NCBI RefSeq assembly: GCF_008923725.1
Contig: NZ_WBPF01000016.1
Location: 310,001 to 374,000, forward strand
DNA: 64,000 nt
Reading direction: 5' to 3'
DNA from: Bacillus sp. CH140a_4T
GTDB lineage: Bacteria; Bacillota; Bacilli; Bacillales; Bacillaceae_G
Position 1 is the first letter of the stretch. The number at the start of each line of letters is the position of its first letter. Both the position numbers and the translations under genes were made by a program. Under the pieces are notes generated by a model. That model saw only the letters and a program-made list of their open reading frames with translations. It was not told the DNA's origin and did no database searches. Positions 48,360-56,954 of this stretch are shown piece by piece.

Positions 48360-48974
48360 TTACTCCTTTCGGAAATTGCCCGGTATGTGTTGAATAAAGG
48401 AAAGAAAGGCTTTATCAATATCTTGTTTCATTGCTTGAATAATAACGTCTCGTAAATAATCGGGATCTGTGGAAATACCCTCATACGATTGAACTTGTGA
48501 CAAATAATATGGAAGTCTATGTTCCATCTGTTTTTTTATGTCATCAACCATCATTTGTCGATACATTTCATCGAGCGGCGTTCTCTCTTCTTGTTCAAAA
48601 TGGAGAATTCGATTATATGCTTCTTCATCTAAGTAACGATGCATTTCTTGAAGGATGCCTTGGTAAAAGTCTGGATTTGTTTCAGTTTCAGGATTGACCT
48701 TCAATGTTTCTGTATCAACTTGAAAATCCTCAATTTGCTGTCCTTTTGCTGAAAACGGATTTAAACCAATATTTAAAGTGCCATTTAAATTTTCTACTTT
48801 TAATTGATCGAATTTGTATTCCACTTTTCCTACAGAAGAGGAGGGGCGATTTTTTAATTCGTTAAGCTCTTCTTGTAATAGGCGCACTTGATCTTCTAGG
48901 TTCAGGATGGCTGCTTGTTGTGTTTGAAGAGCTTGGTGAAGTTGGTGTAAGTAAGTGTATATATCTTGATTCAT
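48360..48974 (-). CDS. gerPC: Spore germination protein GerPC
   Basis: A 204-residue protein, the largest of the operon and the only one unlike the rest. The first 55 residues are a coiled coil (LHQALQTQQAAILNLEDQV), then a short strand motif LNGTLNIGLNP that echoes the other Gerps, and a charged helical C-terminal part. It may act as scaffold (inference). Confidence 0.92.
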   Translation of the reverse strand: MNQDIYTYLHQLHQALQTQQAAILNLEDQVRLLQEELNELKNRPSSSVGKVEYKFDQLKVENLNGTLNIGLNPFSAKGQQIEDFQVDTETLKVNPETETNPDFYQGILQEMHRYLDEEAYNRILHFEQEERTPLDEMYRQMMVDDIKKQMEHRLPYYLSQVQSYEGISTDPDYLRDVIIQAMKQDIDKAFLSFIQHIPGNFRKE

Positions 48975-49041
48975 TTGTGAAACCTCCTTTTCAATAGGGA
49001 GGGTAAATATATTCCTGCTATATATTTATGACAAGGATGTC

Positions 49042-49248
49042 TTAAGAAGAACTAGTTGATGGTTTGATAGAAATAATTTGTCCTTTCGCCTGTAATGGGC
49101 GAAGGGGTTCTGTAAATCCACCACTATTTGAGAATTTAGATAGAGCTTTAATACTTCCAGCAGTACCGATTTGGAATACAGAAGAGGTTGTAATGCTATC
49201 AATTTTAATGCTGTTAATAATGATGCTTTGGTTTACGTAAAAATTCAA
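49042..49248 (-). CDS. gerPB: Spore germination protein GerPB
   Basis: A 68-residue protein with the SSVFQIGTAGSIKAL motif shared across the Gerps; the end is Ser-rich. It follows gerPA by 14 bases. Confidence 0.92.
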   Translation of the reverse strand: MNFYVNQSIIINSIKIDSITTSSVFQIGTAGSIKALSKFSNSGGFTEPLRPLQAKGQIISIKPSTSSS

Positions 49249-49262
49249 TACAATCGCCCCCT

Positions 49263-49484
49263 TTAAGTTGAACCAATTATCGCTTGATCAACGACATCTG
49301 AATCATTAACAGTCGTAGCGTTTTGATAATTGTAGACAGAAACGTTATCTCCAACATTAAAAGAGCCGGCTCCGGCGAAAGCACGTGAATAACTAATAGG
49401 CCTAATCGCAAATACATCTCCAATATGAAAAATACCACTTGATCCAATATTGACGATACGAATATGTCCGACCATAGCTGGCAT
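49263..49484 (-). CDS. gerPA: Spore germination protein GerPA
   Basis: A 73-residue protein, first of six. It starts MPAMVGHIRIVNIGSSGIFH and holds a second motif SFNVGDNVSVYN; it closes with DVVDQAIIGST. The ATG at 49484 has AAAGGTG upstream, better than 49493. A sporulation-type promoter lies just ahead. Confidence 0.93.
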   Translation of the reverse strand: MPAMVGHIRIVNIGSSGIFHIGDVFAIRPISYSRAFAGAGSFNVGDNVSVYNYQNATTVNDSDVVDQAIIGST

Positions 49485-49521
49485 ACAAAACACCTTTCGT
49501 TTTTAAAATTTTCTTTTCTAC

Positions 49522-49551
49522 TATTGTATGGGCGTTTTCAATAAAATGTGT
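49522..49551 (-). promoter_or_regulatory. SigK-type promoter of the gerP operon
   Basis: On the minus strand CATACAATA (49530-49522) matches the SigK -10 pattern CATA-N3-TA, and ACACAT (about 49551-49546) offers the -35 AC. gerP is known to be expressed in the mother cell late in sporulation. Confidence 0.7.
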
Positions 49552-49569
49552 ATTTTTTTGAAATAAAAG

Positions 49570-49596
49570 AAACACACACGTTATTGCGTGTGTGTA
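49570..49596 (-). terminator. Hairpin at the end of the Spo0E-like gene
   Basis: ACACACACG and CGTGTGTGT pair around TTATTG, followed on the minus strand by TTTCTTTT. It includes the last codons of the gene. Confidence 0.7.
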
Positions 49597-49760
49597 TCGA
49601 GTGTTTGATTAGGGTGAAAATCCGTATGTACATGCCAAATTGCATTTAAGAGCCTGTCCAGTTCTTGGCTACAATCCACTGTTTTTTGAGAAGTCATTCC
49701 GTAGCGTTCAGCAAAATAAATCATTTTTTCACGTTTTTTTTCAATCGCTTGCTCAAACAT
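49581..49760 (-). CDS. yisI: Spo0E-family aspartyl-phosphate phosphatase, YisI-like
   Basis: A 59-residue protein with the Spo0E signature SQELDRLLN (about residues 34-42) preceded by KKREKMIYFAERYGMTSQ. Such proteins remove phosphate from Spo0A and delay sporulation. Place between gerPA and the yisK-like gene is as yisI in B. subtilis. GGAG lies 9 bases before the ATG at 49760; an ATG at 49775 is possible but has a weak site. Confidence 0.82.
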   Translation of the reverse strand: MFEQAIEKKREKMIYFAERYGMTSQKTVDCSQELDRLLNAIWHVHTDFHPNQTLDTHTQ

Positions 49761-49997
49761 TGAAATCGGCTCCATCTCTAAATGAAATTTTTAGTATATA
49801 TGTAGTACATATTATACAAAAATCCCATAAAAAAGAAACAACTTCGCTAAAAAAAGTAAAATTTCTACATTTTATGTCAAATGTAAAGGAGTAACGAATA
49901 AGATATGAGAAGAATATTGTAAAAATTAGCGTGCATGAGAAGGTTTTTTTCTTACGGATGCGAATACAATTAAAGGGTATGAGTTTTAGGATGGAGA

Positions 49998-50906
49998 GTG
50001 GAAATATTGCGTTTGGTAACGGCGAAAAAAGATGAAAAGGTATTTGTAGGTGTTGTGGATGAAGAGGAAGAAAAGGTATTGCATATAAGAGAAGCGCAAA
50101 GACAAAAAGGGGAAAAGGTTACGATTCCAATCACAATGTTAGAGTGTATTGAAAGAGGAACCGAATGCTTTGAAAAAATATGTGATATTGTACATTGGGC
50201 GAAGGAAAATGAAGGGACGGCGTATTATCCGTTAACTGAGGTAAAAATATTAGCACCGATTCCAAGGCCAAGGAAGAATATTCTTTGCGTTGGAAAAAAC
50301 TATCGTGAGCATGCGATAGAAATGGGCGGAGTAGAGTCAATTCCAGAAAATATAATGATCTTTACGAAAGCGCCAACGACAGTTATTGGAATGGATGAAA
50401 AAATTAATAGTCATCCCCACGCAACGAATGAATTAGACTATGAAGGAGAATTAGCTATCATCATCGGTAAGCGAGGGAAACAAATAAAAAAAGAAAAAGC
50501 GCTTGAGCATGTTTTTGGTTATACCATTATAAATGATATCACTGCTCGGGATATTCAAAGGAAGCATAAACAATTTTTCCTTGGAAAAAGTTTCGATACA
50601 TTTTGTCCAATGGGACCATATTTAATTCATAAATCAATGGTGAGTACGCCAAATGCGTTACACATTGAAACAGTAGTAAACGGGGAAGTAAGGCAAACTT
50701 CAAATACAAATAAAATGATTTTTTCAATAGAAGAAATTATTTCAACGATAAGTAAAGGTATGACATTAGAGCCAGGAGATATAATCGCAACAGGAACGCC
50801 AGCTGGTGTCGGAAAAGGTTTCACACCACCGAAGTTTTTACATGCGGGTGATGAAGTGGTCATTACAGTAGAAGGAATTGGTACATTGCGAAATGTAGTG
50901 AAGTGA
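49998..50906 (+). CDS. yisK: Fumarylacetoacetate-hydrolase family protein, YisK-like
   Basis: A 302-residue FAH-fold enzyme. The C-terminal catalytic domain (about 90-300) has NILCVGKNYREHAIEMG, the metal-binding LDYEGELAIIIGK (E-x-E) and KSFDTFCPMGPYLI, then DIIATGTPAGVG. Likely reactions are decarboxylation or hydrolysis of acylpyruvates or oxaloacetate; YisK of B. subtilis acts on oxaloacetate and affects cell shape. The exact start (GTG 49998 or TTG 50007) is uncertain because the ribosome site is weak. Confidence 0.85.
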   Translation: MEILRLVTAKKDEKVFVGVVDEEEEKVLHIREAQRQKGEKVTIPITMLECIERGTECFEKICDIVHWAKENEGTAYYPLTEVKILAPIPRPRKNILCVGKNYREHAIEMGGVESIPENIMIFTKAPTTVIGMDEKINSHPHATNELDYEGELAIIIGKRGKQIKKEKALEHVFGYTIINDITARDIQRKHKQFFLGKSFDTFCPMGPYLIHKSMVSTPNALHIETVVNGEVRQTSNTNKMIFSIEEIISTISKGMTLEPGDIIATGTPAGVGKGFTPPKFLHAGDEVVITVEGIGTLRNVVK

Positions 50907-50913
50907 AGAAAAG

Positions 50914-50948
50914 AAAAGAGCTATCTTATTAAAAGATAGCTCTTTTTT
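50914..50948 (+). terminator. Terminator after the yisK-like gene
   Basis: AAAAGAGCTATCTT pairs with AAGATAGCTCTTTT with a T run. Confidence 0.9.
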
Positions 50949-51231
50949 ATGGCCTTGGGTGATAGAGGTAATCGATAACGGAAAAAGTGTAAAGACCAAT
51001 GACTGCAAGTGTACAAATGCCAAATAGTATAACCGTAAGTGCGCTTTTTTCTCGTCCAAAGCCAATGATAGTAAGAATAACAGTAGTCCAAAATGATGCT
51101 TTCAGTAGTGTGAATGTAGTGGGAGTTGAGTAGTGACTAAGCAATGTTACGGAAAGTAGGAAGCCAAAGAATGTAACTAAAAGAAAAGATGTAGCTAAAT
51201 AGTTAATATGTTTACCGTATCTTAATAACAT
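50947..51231 (-). CDS. Small three-segment membrane protein
   Basis: A 94-residue protein with three hydrophobic segments (about 10-30, 43-60 and 64-84) and a short polar tail. Its start has a GGAGGTG site upstream. Not recognised. Confidence 0.6.
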   Translation of the reverse strand: MLLRYGKHINYLATSFLLVTFFGFLLSVTLLSHYSTPTTFTLLKASFWTTVILTIIGFGREKSALTVILFGICTLAVIGLYTFSVIDYLYHPRP

Positions 51232-51304
51232 ATTGCACCTCCTTTGTTGTTTAAAAATACAGAAAATTATAATTTTATTTTAGTATAAATCAATATAAAA
51301 AGAA

Positions 51305-51335
51305 AGAGGTTGTCCCAACATGTAGGACAACCTCT
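51305..51335. terminator. Terminator after rocD
   Basis: AGAGGTTGTCC pairs with GGACAACCTCT; the minus strand continues into TTTCTTTTT. Confidence 0.85.
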
Positions 51336-51341
51336 CTATTA

Positions 51342-52532
51342 TTAAGATAATACAGCTTTAATTTTTTGGAACGCCCACTCTAAATCTTCTTCAGAGATTA
51401 CTAGAGGTGGTGCGATACGAATTACATTTTCGTGTGTTTCTTTACATAACAGACCAGCCGCTTTTAGTTGTTCACAGTAAGGACGAGCTGGCTCGTTTAA
51501 TTCGATACCGATGAATAAACCTTTACCGCGAACGTCAGTAATCATTGGGTTATCAATTTCTTTTAATTGCCCAACTAATTTTTCACCTAATTGAAGAGAA
51601 CGCTCTGTTAATTTTTCTTCTTCTAACACTTCAAGAGCTGCGATAGAAACAGCACATGCAAGTGGATTACCACCGAATGTAGAACCGTGAGAACCTGGCT
51701 CGAATACGCCTAAAATGTCGCGGTTTGCTGCTACGCAAGAGATTGGGAATACGCCGCCGCCAAGTGCTTTACCAAGTATGTACATGTCAGGAGTTACATT
51801 GTCCCAGTCACAAGCAAATACTTTACCAGTACGGCCTAAACCTGTTTGGATTTCATCTGCTACAAATAAAACGTTTTCTTTTTTACATACTTCAAGAGCT
51901 TCTTTTAAGTAACCAGCTGGTGGAATGTTAATTCCTGCTTCACCTTGGATTGGCTCTAAAATGAATGCAGCTGTATTTGGTGTAATTGCAGCTTTTAACG
52001 CTTCTAAATCACCGTAAGGAATTACGATAATGCCAGGAAGCATTGGACCGAATCCACGCTTGTACTCTTCGTTTGAAGACATAGAAACAGCACCCATCGT
52101 ACGTCCGTGGAAGTTATCTTCACAAACGATAATTTCAGCACGGTTTGCTTCTACTTTCTTTACATCATAAGCCCAGCGGCGAGCTGTTTTAATTGCAGTT
52201 TCAACAGCTTCTGCACCTGTGTTCATTGGAAGTACCATTTCTTTATTAGTTAGTTTCGCAACTTTTTCGTACCAAGGACCTAATTGATCACTATGGAAAG
52301 CACGAGAAGTTAACGTAACACGATTAGCTTGGTCAATTAAAGCGTTAATGATTTTTGGGTGGCGATGACCTTGGTTTACTGCAGAATATGCACTTAATAA
52401 GTCCATATAGCGGTTTCCTTCAGGATCTTCTACCCAAACGCCTTCTGCTTTAGAAATAACGATTGGAAGTGGGTGATAGTTATTTGCTCCGTATGTGTCT
52501 GTAAGTTCGATAATATCCTTAGTTTGAATCAT
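51342..52532 (-). CDS. rocD: Ornithine aminotransferase
   Basis: A 396-residue PLP-dependent class III aminotransferase that converts ornithine plus 2-oxoglutarate into glutamate semialdehyde and glutamate, in arginine breakdown. Features: [20 protein letters not shown] (about 100-119), the [16 protein letters not shown] loop, the [13 protein letters not shown] motif with the PLP Asp, and PLP Lys in [14 protein letters not shown] (about residue 253). It stands alone; rocA and arginase are not adjacent. Confidence 0.93.
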   Translation of the reverse strand: MIQTKDIIELTDTYGANNYHPLPIVISKAEGVWVEDPEGNRYMDLLSAYSAVNQGHRHPKIINALIDQANRVTLTSRAFHSDQLGPWYEKVAKLTNKEMVLPMNTGAEAVETAIKTARRWAYDVKKVEANRAEIIVCEDNFHGRTMGAVSMSSNEEYKRGFGPMLPGIIVIPYGDLEALKAAITPNTAAFILEPIQGEAGINIPPAGYLKEALEVCKKENVLFVADEIQTGLGRTGKVFACDWDNVTPDMYILGKALGGGVFPISCVAANRDILGVFEPGSHGSTFGGNPLACAVSIAALEVLEEEKLTERSLQLGEKLVGQLKEIDNPMITDVRGKGLFIGIELNEPARPYCEQLKAAGLLCKETHENVIRIAPPLVISEEDLEWAFQKIKAVLS

Positions 52533-52661
52533 GATTGTTCCCCCTTTTGTTATTACAAGAAGTTTGTAAATACTCTAAATATTATAGCATTTAAATGTAA
52601 AAAAGCGAAACATTTCCTGAAAATAAATGAACATGTTATCATATAGAGTGAAAAAGTGTGA

Positions 52662-53048
<387 letters not shown>

Positions 53049-53055
53049 TAAAAAA

Positions 53056-53106
53056 TAAAACCACCTTATATTCTCAAATATTTGGGAGATAAGGTGGTTT
53101 TTTATT
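53056..53106. terminator. Bidirectional terminator after yisL
   Basis: AAAACCACCTTAT and ATAAGGTGGTTTT pair around an inner hairpin loop; it serves the convergent gene as well. Confidence 0.85.
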
Positions 53107-53661
53107 TTATGTCGCATCGATATGCAACTCTTCTCCGTTTACTTTCGTAAAACGAAACATATTTTTATTGGACGCAGCGTGACGAACGAAATGGTGCTGC
53201 AATGTGCAAATCATCTCTTCGTTATCAAACAAAAGAATATTTACTCCTTCGCATGCTTCCTCTTTCGGTAAGAAAGATAAATAATTATGACAATACATGC
53301 AATCATATAAAGAGTAATGAAGGGATTGCAATGATTCCGTTAATAATGTAAAGACAGAGTCAGGCAATTCCTCAAGCCATTCCGTATAGCTAAGTAGTAA
53401 TTTTTTTCGAATTCGTATCATTTCCCCGTTTTGCAAATGGTGCTGCTCGTTGGCGATTTGTAATACATCTTGTTCATAGAAACGAGCTGGTAGCCAGTTG
53501 TTGTTATATAAAATCTCAAAGCCATCTTCGGCAACATCTTCTAATAAAAATGCTTCATCATTTTCATCATCAAAGAATACCCATTCATTGTTTATATATT
53601 CTACATTACCGACCGTATGAGCACGAGGCTGGTTATATAAAATATGGTTACGTTGTATCAT
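53107..53661 (-). CDS. DUF2777-type protein, YisN-like
   Basis: A 184-residue soluble, acidic protein. Two Cys in DCMYCHNYLSFL and one in EACEGVNILLF are seen; there is no catalytic motif. Place between yisL and asnO fits yisN of B. subtilis, which I recall as DUF2777. Function is unknown. Confidence 0.6.
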   Translation of the reverse strand: MIQRNHILYNQPRAHTVGNVEYINNEWVFFDDENDEAFLLEDVAEDGFEILYNNNWLPARFYEQDVLQIANEQHHLQNGEMIRIRKKLLLSYTEWLEELPDSVFTLLTESLQSLHYSLYDCMYCHNYLSFLPKEEACEGVNILLFDNEEMICTLQHHFVRHAASNKNMFRFTKVNGEELHIDAT

Positions 53662-53729
53662 ACACGATTTCTCCTTTATGAAAAGTAGTTATTTCTGTTA
53701 TAGACAGTTCGCGCATTCTTTATAACTAG

Positions 53730-53759
53730 ACACATCTAGACATAGGTGGGCATACAATA
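53730..53759 (+). promoter_or_regulatory. Sporulation-type promoter upstream of asnO
   Basis: CATACAATA (53751-53759) and an ACAC (53730-53733) 17 bases upstream fit a SigK or SigE promoter. The -10 is the same nine bases as at gerP. B. subtilis asnO is a sporulation gene. Confidence 0.55.
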
Positions 53760-53831
53760 AAACACGTTTTACTGAGTGAAAATGCTATTCCGTATGTGGA
53801 TAGTAGGTTATCGTCAAGTTTTGCATTTTTT

Positions 53832-53857
53832 AATCCGCACCTCTAAGGGTGGGGATT
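53832..53857 (+). promoter_or_regulatory. Hairpin in the asnO leader
   Basis: AATCCGCACC and GGTGGGGATT pair with one mismatch around TCTAAG. No T run follows, so it is not a simple terminator; it may stabilise or control the leader RNA. Confidence 0.4.
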
Positions 53858-53900
53858 ACTGCACGTTCAAGAAAAGAAATAAGATGGAAGGATGATTCGT

Positions 53901-55748
53901 ATGTGCGGGATTACAGGATGGGTGGATTATAAACGCTCATTAGAAGGAGAACGGGACGTCGTTACGAAGATGGCTGAGACGTTAGCAAAGCGCGGCCCAG
54001 ATGATAATAAAGTTTGGATTAAAGGCAATGTCGCATTTGGGCATAAACGGTTAATCGTTGTTGATCCTGAAGGTGGCAAACAGCCGATGACTTGTTTAAA
54101 GGACGAAACAAATTATGCAATTTGCTATAACGGCGAACTGTATAACACGGAAGATATTCGAAAGGAACTATTAAGAAGAGGATATACGTTCAAAGGTCAT
54201 TCTGATACGGAGGTGCTATTAGCGTCGTATATTGAATGGAAAGAAGAATGTATCGATCATTTAAACGGTATATATGCGTTTGCTGTATGGGATGAACAGA
54301 AAGAACAAGTATTTATTGCAAGAGATCGTTTAGGTGTAAAACCGCTATTTTATAAATATGACAGCGGGCGATTACTATTTGGTTCAGAGTTAAAAGCGAT
54401 ACTGGCGCATCCAGATGTGAAGGCGGAAGTAACGTTAGAAGGTTTATCTGAAATATTCGGCCTTGGTCCATCTAGAACGCCTGGTCATGGTATTTATGCT
54501 GGTATAAAAGAATTACGTCCAGGGCATGCGATGACATTTTCAAAGAACGGTTTATGTATATGGAGATATTGGAATGTGGAAAGCAAAAAGCACGAAGACT
54601 CCTTTGAAGAAACAGTGGAGAAAACACGCTTTTTATTACAAGATGCGATTACAAGGCAGCTCGTTTCTGATGTACCACTATGTACTTTTCTATCAGGCGG
54701 TGTAGATTCGAGCGCTATAACAGCAATTGCTGCGAAAGAATATGCAAGGTCAGGAAAAGGACAATTACACACATACTCTGTTGATTATGAAGATAATGAC
54801 AAATACTTTAAAGCGAATGCGTTCCAGCCAAATTCAGATGCACCATTTATTAATTTGATGACGGATACGTTTGAAACGATTCATCATCGCTGCGTCATTT
54901 CAAATGAACAATTGGCGCAGTATTTAACAGAAGCCGTACTCGTTCGTGATTTGCCTGGTATGGCAGATATTGATTCGTCATTATTATGGTTTTGTCGTGA
55001 AATTAAACAAGATTTTGTCGTAGGTTTATCTGGGGAATGTGCAGATGAAATATTTGGTGGTTATCCTTGGTTTTATAGAGAAGATGATTTGCAATCGAGT
55101 GCGTTTCCGTGGATGCGCTCTACAGAAGCACGTGAACAATTGCTAAAGAAAGAATGGAGAAATAAATTAAACTTACAACAATATGTACAGCAGCGTTATG
55201 AAGAATCCATTCAAGAAGTTCCTATTTTAGAGGGAGAAAGCCCAATTGAAGCAAAGAGACGACAGTTATTTTACTTGAACATGGTATGGTTTATGACAAC
55301 ATTATTAGACAGAAAAGACCGTATGAGCATGGGGGCAAGCTTAGAAGTGCGCGTTCCGTTTGCGGATCATCGACTTGTCGAATATGCGTGGAATATTCCT
55401 TGGGAAATGAAAATGTATAAAAACCGCGAAAAAGGTCTATTGCGTAAAGCGTTAGAAGGATTACTTCCAAATGACATCTTATATAGAAAGAAGAGCCCGT
55501 ATCCGAAAACGCATAATCCGCACTATACGAAAGCAGTCACAGTATGGCTACAGGATTTATTAACGGATAAAGGCTCAATTTTACATGAACTATTTGATAA
55601 ACAGCAGCTGAGTGGATTAATTGATTCAGGCGGTAGTGCATTTCAATCACCATGGTTCGGTCAATTAATGACTGGGCCTCAACTTTTAGCCCATTTAGCG
55701 CAAATTCATGTTTGGTTTAAAGAATACGGGGTAAATATTAAAGAATAG
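53901..55748 (+). CDS. asnO: Asparagine synthase (glutamine-hydrolysing)
   Basis: A 615-residue enzyme that makes asparagine from aspartate, ATP and glutamine. The N-terminal glutaminase domain begins MCGITGW, with catalytic Cys2; this fixes the start at 53901. The synthetase domain has the ATP-binding LSGGVDSSAI (about 266-275) and GLSGECADEIFGGYPWF. Length and place after yisL and the yisN-like gene indicate asnO, not asnB. Asparagine may be needed in sporulation; an upstream CATACAATA promoter supports this. Confidence 0.92.
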   Translation: MCGITGWVDYKRSLEGERDVVTKMAETLAKRGPDDNKVWIKGNVAFGHKRLIVVDPEGGKQPMTCLKDETNYAICYNGELYNTEDIRKELLRRGYTFKGHSDTEVLLASYIEWKEECIDHLNGIYAFAVWDEQKEQVFIARDRLGVKPLFYKYDSGRLLFGSELKAILAHPDVKAEVTLEGLSEIFGLGPSRTPGHGIYAGIKELRPGHAMTFSKNGLCIWRYWNVESKKHEDSFEETVEKTRFLLQDAITRQLVSDVPLCTFLSGGVDSSAITAIAAKEYARSGKGQLHTYSVDYEDNDKYFKANAFQPNSDAPFINLMTDTFETIHHRCVISNEQLAQYLTEAVLVRDLPGMADIDSSLLWFCREIKQDFVVGLSGECADEIFGGYPWFYREDDLQSSAFPWMRSTEAREQLLKKEWRNKLNLQQYVQQRYEESIQEVPILEGESPIEAKRRQLFYLNMVWFMTTLLDRKDRMSMGASLEVRVPFADHRLVEYAWNIPWEMKMYKNREKGLLRKALEGLLPNDILYRKKSPYPKTHNPHYTKAVTVWLQDLLTDKGSILHELFDKQQLSGLIDSGGSAFQSPWFGQLMTGPQLLAHLAQIHVWFKEYGVNIKE

Positions 55749-55751
55749 AAG

Positions 55752-55786
55752 AAAAGCGACTTACTTTTATGTAAGTCGCTTTTTAT
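55752..55786 (+). terminator. Terminator after asnO
   Basis: AAAAGCGACTTAC and GTAAGTCGCTTTT pair around TTTTAT. Confidence 0.9.
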
Positions 55787-55836
55787 TAAAAAAATTGTCA
55801 AATAAAATTTAAAATCATATTAGAAAAAATACTTAT

Positions 55837-55910
55837 TTAGAATAATTATCTTTACGTATTTATTATTAGTTGTTATAATTGGAAACAAATGTTCTTGAAA
55901 AAGATTCTCA
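55837..55910 (+). promoter_or_regulatory. hemH promoter with PerR-like and Fur-like sites
   Basis: A possible promoter is TTTACG (55851-55856), 17 bases, TATAAT (55874-55879). TTAGAATAATTATCT (55837-55851) matches the PerR box TTATAATNATTATAA at 11 of 14 defined positions, and TGAAAAAGATTCTCA (55896-55910) matches the Fur box at 11 of 14. Both are imperfect. Confidence 0.45.
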
Positions 55911-55935
55911 TTTATAAAATTGAGGTGTTATATAG

Positions 55936-56895
55936 ATGGCAAAGAAAAAAATAGGTTTACTCGTAATGGCGTATGGAACGCCAGAATCATTAGATGATGT
56001 AAAAGCGTACTACACACATATTCGCCACGGTCGTAAACCTTCCGAAGAATCACTCCAAGACTTAATCGGGCGCTATAAAGCGATTGGTGGAATTTCACCA
56101 CTTGCAAAAATTACGAAAGAGCAAGCGCATAAATTAACAGATTCAATGAATAATATGTTTACAGAGTATGAATTTACTTGTTACTTAGGCTTAAAACATA
56201 TTGCTCCATTTATAGAAGATGCAGTAGAAGAGATGAAGCACGATGGAATTGAGCAGGCGATTAGTATCGTATTAGCGCCGCATTATTCTACATTTAGTAT
56301 TAAAGCGTATAATGACCGTGCGACTCGTCTTTCAAAAGAAATCGGTGGCCCTGTTATTGAACCGATTGAACAATGGTACGAGGAACCGAAATTTATTTCC
56401 TATTGGGCAGATCAAATAAAAGAAACATGTACAAAGATTGAAGATAAAGAGAAAGCAGTCTTAATTTTTTCAGCACATAGTTTACCAGAAAAAATTATTG
56501 CAGCAGGGGACCCTTATGTGGAGCAAGTGCAACATACAGCGGATTTAACCGCAGCAGCTGCAAATATTCAGAACTATACAATTGGTTGGCAAAGTGCTGG
56601 AAATACAAAGGATCCATGGATTGGACCGGATGTACAAGATTTAACGAGAGATTTATTTGAAAAGCATGGATATGAATCTTTTGTATATTGCCCAGTTGGC
56701 TTTGTGGCAGAGCATTTAGAAGTTTTATATGACAACGATTACGAATGTAAAGTTGTAACTGATGAATTAAACGTGACATATTTTAGACCGAATATGCCAA
56801 ATTCACAATCTGTATTTATCGATTGCTTAGCTGAAATTGTTTCCAAAAAAATGAAGGAAATAGTTGACAAGAACTTAATTTTGAATAATAATTAG
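55936..56895 (+). CDS. hemH: Ferrochelatase / coproporphyrin ferrochelatase
   Basis: A 319-residue enzyme that inserts iron into a porphyrin (in Gram-positives, coproporphyrin III) to make haem. The active-site motif [10 protein letters not shown] (about 181-190, with His) and the later Glu in [13 protein letters not shown] (about 260-264) are intact. It is 59 bases ahead of a haem enzyme, catalase, on the same strand, so haem supply and use are linked. B. cereus-group genomes carry a second hemH in the hem cluster; this would be the extra copy (inference). Confidence 0.9.
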   Translation: MAKKKIGLLVMAYGTPESLDDVKAYYTHIRHGRKPSEESLQDLIGRYKAIGGISPLAKITKEQAHKLTDSMNNMFTEYEFTCYLGLKHIAPFIEDAVEEMKHDGIEQAISIVLAPHYSTFSIKAYNDRATRLSKEIGGPVIEPIEQWYEEPKFISYWADQIKETCTKIEDKEKAVLIFSAHSLPEKIIAAGDPYVEQVQHTADLTAAAANIQNYTIGWQSAGNTKDPWIGPDVQDLTRDLFEKHGYESFVYCPVGFVAEHLEVLYDNDYECKVVTDELNVTYFRPNMPNSQSVFIDCLAEIVSKKMKEIVDKNLILNNN

Positions 56896-56896
56896 T

Positions 56897-56911
56897 TTAT
56901 AATAATTTTAA
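56897..56911 (+). promoter_or_regulatory. PerR-like box of the catalase gene
   Basis: TTATAATAATTTTAA matches the PerR box TTATAATNATTATAA at 13 of 14 defined positions. It begins two bases after the hemH stop and covers a TATAAT -10 (56898-56903). So katA probably has its own peroxide-inducible promoter. Confidence 0.75.
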
Positions 56912-56954
56912 ATAAGTAATAATTACTATGAAAGAAAGAGGAGGATCCCCCTAG

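Noticed and set aside
48132-48455. Plus-strand frame inside the gerPC-gerPE region
   Set aside because: It is antisense to three well-supported gerP genes and has no ribosome site or family match.
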